The translations under genes and the position numbers were made by a program. Below, piece by piece: positions 44,512-47,950 of a stretch of 47,950 nucleotides of DNA; position 1 is the first letter of the stretch; each line of letters opens with the position of its first letter. Under the pieces are notes generated by a model. That model did not search any database and was not told the origin of the DNA. It worked only from the letters and a program-made list of their open reading frames with translations. The DNA lies in contig JAUZPL010000029.1 in assembly GCA_030705955.1 (NCBI GenBank), positions 1 through 47,950 on the forward strand. The letters run 5' to 3'. Origin of the DNA: Bacillota bacterium. Its GTDB lineage: Bacteria > Bacillota > Bacilli > Bacillales > Cytobacillaceae.

Positions 44512-44775
44512 TTAATTTTTTGAATAAAAACCAACCATACTTTTTGCAACCTCTTTCGGGTTGATCGTATACGTCCCGTTCTCAACCTGCCCTTTTAATT
44601 CTTCAATTTTTGCTTGGCGCTGATCCGTTAGCTGGGAAACCTGTTGCATTTCCTTGGCAGTCGAAGAAATTTCAACCTGGTCCTTCTGCTTATTCACTGT
44701 TGTTGCCTGATCAAATTTGTTCATTTGCCGTTTATACGGATTGACCCCTTGCGTACCATATGGATTAATTTTCAT
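44512..44775 (-). CDS. flgM: Anti-sigma-D factor FlgM
   Basis: Holds sigma-D inactive until the hook is complete. The 87-residue protein has a disordered N-terminus (MKINPYGTQGVNPYKRQMNK) and the conserved C-terminal binding region (VEISSTAKEMQQ, then GTYTINPKEVAKSMVGFY). GGGAGGT precedes the ATG. It has its own sigma-D-like promoter inside the yvyF end, giving the known negative feedback. Confidence 0.96.
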   Translation of the reverse strand: MKINPYGTQGVNPYKRQMNKFDQATTVNKQKDQVEISSTAKEMQQVSQLTDQRQAKIEELKGQVENGTYTINPKEVAKSMVGFYSKN

Positions 44776-44810
44776 CGTTATTACCTCCCGAACCTATTGC
44801 TCTACTTGTA

Positions 44811-44837
44811 GTATCGGCCAAAATAAAAAATTTTTTA
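44811..44837 (-). promoter_or_regulatory. Sigma-D promoter of flgM
   Basis: The minus strand reads TAAA (44837-44834), 15 bases, GCCGATAC (44818-44811). One mismatch. The -35 element overlaps the stop codon region of yvyF. Confidence 0.87.
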
Positions 44838-45245
44838 GTCCTTTGATGAATAATAGGTTCTTCTTTGTTGGTGAAGTAGATCTTTTTTAATTTTTTCTTC
44901 TTTTTCATAGGTATCAAGTGCTGTTTGAAGCTCGTCTTTACAATTCCCACATAATTTCCCAGTGCGAATAATTCGCCCGCATTTATCACAAGGGTATCCT
45001 AAATTTGGGAATTGAGTAATTTGAAGTCGCCCTTTTTTAATAAATTTTAAAATGGTTTCTTCCAAAACCCCTGTTTGTTCAACTACCTGATTTATAGTTG
45101 CGGCACGGTTTTCCCGTTTTCGCATAAATTTATAAATGGTTTCATAGTCTTCTTCTTCCTTTTTCCAGCATTTCATGCATACATCTCGAAATTTATTTTT
45201 ATAAAAAATATCTCCACAACTCGGGCAATTTATAAGTTCTTCCAT
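44835..45245 (-). CDS. yvyF: YvyF-family flagellar operon zinc-finger protein
   Basis: A 136-residue cytoplasmic protein found between comF and flgM. Zinc-type Cys pairs are at CPSCGDIFYKNKFRDVCMKC near the N-terminus and CDKCGRIIRTGKLCGNC near residue 90. Between them is a MerR/HTH-like helical stretch (INQVVEQTGVLEETILKFIK). The function is unknown; an RNA- or DNA-contact role is conceivable. The start at 45245 is chosen because GGGGGG sits ten bases upstream and family members begin near there; a longer frame to 45287 overlaps comFC. Confidence 0.9.
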   Translation of the reverse strand: MEELINCPSCGDIFYKNKFRDVCMKCWKKEEEDYETIYKFMRKRENRAATINQVVEQTGVLEETILKFIKKGRLQITQFPNLGYPCDKCGRIIRTGKLCGNCKDELQTALDTYEKEEKIKKDLLHQQRRTYYSSKD

Positions 45246-45276
45246 AGTTGTGCCCCCCTTTTCCACTGAATAAGCA

Positions 45277-45963
45277 TCAACGTGCAACAGTAAAAGAAAA
45301 AACCTTCTCCGAGCCCGCCTGTTTTAAAACCTTTGCTGCGTGCCTTAAAGTGGATCCTGTTGTATAGATATCATCAACTAATACCACTTTTTTTCCTTCA
45401 AGATTTATTTCGGCAGATATTTGAAAAACTTGAGGGATCCGGATTCTTTCTTTCCTTGATTTTTTTGATTGCTTCTCTGAATGGATTCTTGTGAGAAGGT
45501 TTACTGGATCAAAGCCCGCATTTAAAATGATAGCCTCTGCTTGGTTGAACCCTCGCTCATATTGTCGCTCAGTACTTAATGGAATAGGAGTAATCAAGTC
45601 TATATCTAGTTCTGATATTCTTTTCTTTACATTTTCCGCAAATAGCCTAGAAAGGATATAATCCCCTCTAAATTTAAAACGGGCAATAACCTCTTTTAAA
45701 AAATTATTATATTGAAAAAGGGATATATTTTTATCAAGGGCCCCTTTCCATTCTGGATTTTCCTCCCAGCGGGTGCAATCATTACACATTCTGAATGCAT
45801 CATGCAATGGACGACAGCAAATGTCACATTGTTCACCTGTAATTTCTTCCAATTTACTTTTGCAGCTTTCACATATTAAAACCTCCTTTTCCCGAGAGAA
45901 AAGCGCATTCCAACTTATTTTTGCAGAAATACCTTCATGGCAAATGAGACAATATGAATTCAT
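45277..45963 (-). CDS. comFC: Competence protein ComFC (phosphoribosyltransferase-like)
   Basis: Needed for DNA uptake in competent bacilli; works with ComFA in bringing single-stranded DNA into the cytoplasm. The 228-residue protein has N-terminal zinc Cys pairs (CLICHEG, CESC, CDICCRPL, CNDC) and a PRTase core with VVLVDDIYTTGSTLRHA near residue 190. Its start overlaps comFA by 4 bases. No comFB lies between, unlike B. subtilis. Confidence 0.95.
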   Translation of the reverse strand: MNSYCLICHEGISAKISWNALFSREKEVLICESCKSKLEEITGEQCDICCRPLHDAFRMCNDCTRWEENPEWKGALDKNISLFQYNNFLKEVIARFKFRGDYILSRLFAENVKKRISELDIDLITPIPLSTERQYERGFNQAEAIILNAGFDPVNLLTRIHSEKQSKKSRKERIRIPQVFQISAEINLEGKKVVLVDDIYTTGSTLRHAAKVLKQAGSEKVFSFTVAR

Positions 45964-47453
45964 TTATCAATCAACCCCTGTTTGAACGCATCGAGGTTCA
46001 TAGTTTGAATTTGCTTTTTTGCCCGAAGCATGGCATTTGTTTTTCCATAATGAAAAAAGGTCACAGTTCCTGTTGGGTATTCCGCACTGCGCCCAGCACG
46101 TCCAGCCATCTGCACAAGCGCACTTTCAGTAAAAATTTCTTCCTCTGAACCAATCACAGCAACATCGATATTTGAAAAAGTAACTCCCCGCTCAAGAATA
46201 GTCGTTGTCAACAAGATTGGAATTTCTATTGAACGCATTTTCTGTACCTTTTCTTTACGATGCGGGTCACTAGCATGGACTGCTTGAATTTCCGGATGGA
46301 GTGTTTGAAGGATGGGCAAAGCTTTCTCCATATAAGGAATATGAGGGAAGAAAACGAGTGCCTGTTTGTGTGCTTGGAGACGTATTTTGATCCATTGAAC
46401 AATATTGTTGGGTAGCTTATTTTTCGAAAGCTGTTTTTGCCAATTCCCACACCAACGAAATTCAGGAACGGGTAGGGCATGGCGATGAAATCTTGCAGGA
46501 ATGGTAATGAAGGCGCGTTTTCCATTGCGGCACTCACGCTGCCACTTCTCATTTGGAGTTGCAGTCAAGTAAATCATAGCGGAAGTCGGTTTTCTTGCCT
46601 GTTTCGCTGCAAATTTCAGTGAATCATCCACAGTATATGGGAAGGCATCTACCTCATCTAAAATAATGGTATCAAATGCTTGATAAAAACGAAGGAGTTG
46701 ATGAGTAGTCGCAATGGTAAGGGGGGCAAAAAGATGGCGATCCTCACTGCCACCATATAAAGAGGCAATCGAGATGTTTGGAAAAGAGGATTGGAGCCGA
46801 GGAGATAATTCAAGAACAACATCCGTTCGTGGTGTAGCAATGCAGACTCGTTTGTGTGCAATAAGAGCAGCCTCAATTCCATGAAAAAGGACTTCTGTTT
46901 TCCCCGCCCCACAAACAGCCCAGACTAATAATTCCTGATTTTGACTAATATCTTCTTTAACCTTGTTTGATGCTTCAGCTTGCCCTTCAGATAAATGGCT
47001 GTTCCAGGTAAGAACTTGTTCTGGAAGCTCCATTTTAGGAGGAGGACCATTCCAGCCAATAAGTGGCGCGCACTCACTGATTCTCCCCATCATGATGCAT
47101 TTTCTGCAATAACGACAGTCCCTTTCCCCACACCGTGAACACGGAAAAGAAGCAAAAAATCGTCCTTCCTTATTTCCACAGCGAGAGCAAACTAACTTTT
47201 TCCCAACGTACTCAATGCCTTTTCGATAGGTACTATATCCATTTTCATAATGGGCTTGGATTTCTTCTAATGGGAATGGCAGATCATCAAGGAGGAGTTG
47301 TTTGCCGGTGAGAAGCAGCTGAAGCTCTTGATTAAAGGGGAAATGGGGGTTTATTGGAGGTTGAGGGATTGAGGAAATTTTCGAGATGGGCATGGATCCT
47401 TCTGACTGGTTTCGTGTAGCAATGAGTTTGTCTTCACTAACGATAAATCTCAT
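45960..47453 (-). CDS. comFA: Competence DNA-import helicase ComFA
   Basis: ATP-driven DEAD-box-like translocase for DNA import, 497 residues. Order: an N-terminal region, a four-Cys zinc site (CSRCGNKEGRFFASFPCSRC with further CRYCRKC) near residues 90-125, Walker A GAGKTE, the DEVD box (ILDEVDAFPY), YLTATP, and the helicase C-terminal QMAGRAGRS motif. AGCAGGTG precedes the ATG. In B. subtilis it is under ComK; I see no clear ComK box pair upstream. Confidence 0.96.
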   Translation of the reverse strand: MRFIVSEDKLIATRNQSEGSMPISKISSIPQPPINPHFPFNQELQLLLTGKQLLLDDLPFPLEEIQAHYENGYSTYRKGIEYVGKKLVCSRCGNKEGRFFASFPCSRCGERDCRYCRKCIMMGRISECAPLIGWNGPPPKMELPEQVLTWNSHLSEGQAEASNKVKEDISQNQELLVWAVCGAGKTEVLFHGIEAALIAHKRVCIATPRTDVVLELSPRLQSSFPNISIASLYGGSEDRHLFAPLTIATTHQLLRFYQAFDTIILDEVDAFPYTVDDSLKFAAKQARKPTSAMIYLTATPNEKWQRECRNGKRAFITIPARFHRHALPVPEFRWCGNWQKQLSKNKLPNNIVQWIKIRLQAHKQALVFFPHIPYMEKALPILQTLHPEIQAVHASDPHRKEKVQKMRSIEIPILLTTTILERGVTFSNIDVAVIGSEEEIFTESALVQMAGRAGRSAEYPTGTVTFFHYGKTNAMLRAKKQIQTMNLDAFKQGLIDK

Positions 47454-47552
47454 ATTTCACCTGCTTTGTATTTTTTAAATCTTTTTTCTACAAGGGTAGT
47501 GATAATTCCTGCTTATTTCTGTTTTGAAATTTAATTTTTTACTCATGATAAA

Positions 47553-47707
47553 GTTTTGACTGTTTACCAGCTAGATTCTTTGATTTACCCGTCAGTTTTG
47601 ACTGTTTACTAGTCACTTCTCTCTATTTACCCGCCATCTCTGTTCAAACACTTCTCTTTTAAGCTGAAAAGCTAGTCAGATGACTGGCTCTAGGTATTTT
47701 TTCTCTT
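47553..47707. repeat. Long direct repeat, copy 1
   Basis: A block of about 155 bases that recurs at 47761-47915 with a constant offset of 208 and only scattered substitutions. It contains TTTACCCG units and the dyad AGCTAGTCAGATGACTGGCT (47670-47689, one mismatch). Confidence 0.85.
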
Positions 47708-47760
47708 GTCTGAACTTTTGGAATTGCTCCAAAAGGTTCACTTTCTTCCTTTACCCGTGA

Positions 47761-47915
47761 GTTTTGACTGTTTACCCGCCAGATTCTTCGATTTACCCGT
47801 CAGTTTTTCCTTTTTACCCGTCACTTCTTTCTATTTACCCGTCATCTCTGTTCAAACACTTCTCTTTTAAGCTGAAAAGCCAGTCAGATGACTGGCTCCA
47901 GGTATTTATTCTCTT
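47761..47915. repeat. Long direct repeat, copy 2
   Basis: Second copy of the block. Short TTTACCCG(T/C)CA units occur several times within it. The dyad AGCCAGTCA-GA-TGACTGGCT (47878-47897) is perfect here. On the minus strand the dyad is followed by TTTTC, so it could fold as an RNA hairpin. Confidence 0.85.
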
Positions 47916-47950
47916 AATAGATTCCCAGTAAATGCTTACCCACCAATCCA

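Larger units (their letters stand above)
47454..47950. other. Gene-free region upstream of comFA
   Basis: No gene is seen. An A+T-rich stretch of about 100 bases before comFA should contain its promoter, but no clear box is visible. The rest is occupied by the two long direct repeats and an inverted repeat at 47711-47739 (GAACTTTTGGA with TCCAAAAGGTTC). Confidence 0.7.

Noticed and set aside
746-47453. Many other open frames overlapping the listed genes on the other strand or frame
   Set aside because: They lie within stronger genes, lack ribosome sites and show low-complexity or improbable composition typical of shadow frames.
47454-47550. ComK boxes before comFA
   Set aside because: AAAA/TTTT stretches occur, but none fits the AAAA-N5-TTTT pair with proper spacing clearly enough in such A+T-rich DNA.
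47553-47915. CRISPR array
   Set aside because: The repeated TTTACCCG units have irregular spacing, the intervening DNA is itself repeated between the two long copies, and no cas gene is near.

Overview
The window looks like a chromosomal segment of a flagellated, competence-gene-bearing member of the Bacillaceae (inference, from gene content, Shine-Dalgarno style and low G+C). The backbone is the late-competence/flagellar/cell-division block known from Bacillus subtilis: comFA-comFC-yvyF-flgM-flgN-flgK-flgL-yviE-fliW-csrA-hag ... fliD-fliT-fliS-flaG-hpf ... secA ... prfB-yvjA-cccB-ftsE-ftsX-ctpB. Almost everything is on the minus strand. The exceptions are secA, the gene after it, and a tiny ORF near 7.06 kb.

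Layout, left to right. 1-745: no gene; a terminator-like hairpin, a 20-bp dyad and degenerate repeats. 746-8334: ctpB-type protease, M23 peptidase, ftsX, ftsE, cccB (cytochrome c551), a YitT-family gene and prfB with its programmed +1 frameshift. 8.5-19.2 kb: a block absent from the B. subtilis order, with five multiheme c-type cytochromes (8, 6, 12, 10 and 10 CXXCH motifs; 46 in total) plus a six-bladed NHL propeller and a TPR protein, both membrane-anchored. 19.5-22.0 kb: secA on the plus strand, inverted relative to its usual neighbours prfB and hpf. 22.2-23.1 kb: a candidate cyclic-di-GMP-I riboswitch ahead of a secreted Thr-rich protein. 23.1-28.8 kb: a cell-wall-binding protein with a dimethylformamidase-like domain, then a gamma-glutamyltransferase / DUF1028 / SIS-domain operon. 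28.9-47.5 kb: hpf, flagellar filament, chaperone and hook genes, then the com genes. 47.5-47.95 kb: no gene; two near-identical copies of a ~155-bp repeat.

How the genes may work together. The three NapC/NirT-anchored cytochromes each have one N-terminal membrane helix and could take electrons from menaquinol. The two secreted cytochromes, one carrying a LysM peptidoglycan-binding domain, could carry them into or across the cell wall. This would be a Gram-positive extracellular or periplasm-like electron-transfer route. The terminal acceptor cannot be read from the sequence. Exact TTTGTGAAT motifs, the recalled ResD-binding consensus, lie upstream of both the five-gene operon and the LysM octaheme gene.

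The flagellar part carries at least seven sites resembling sigma-D promoters (TAAA-N14/15-GCCGATAT). The hag leader has a hairpin with GGA in its loop plus a GGA-containing Shine-Dalgarno, next to csrA and fliW. This is the layout of the FliW-CsrA-Hag homeostatic loop. There are two flagellins and two FliS-type chaperones, and a FliK-like/FlhB-C-terminal-like pair sits between the flagellins.
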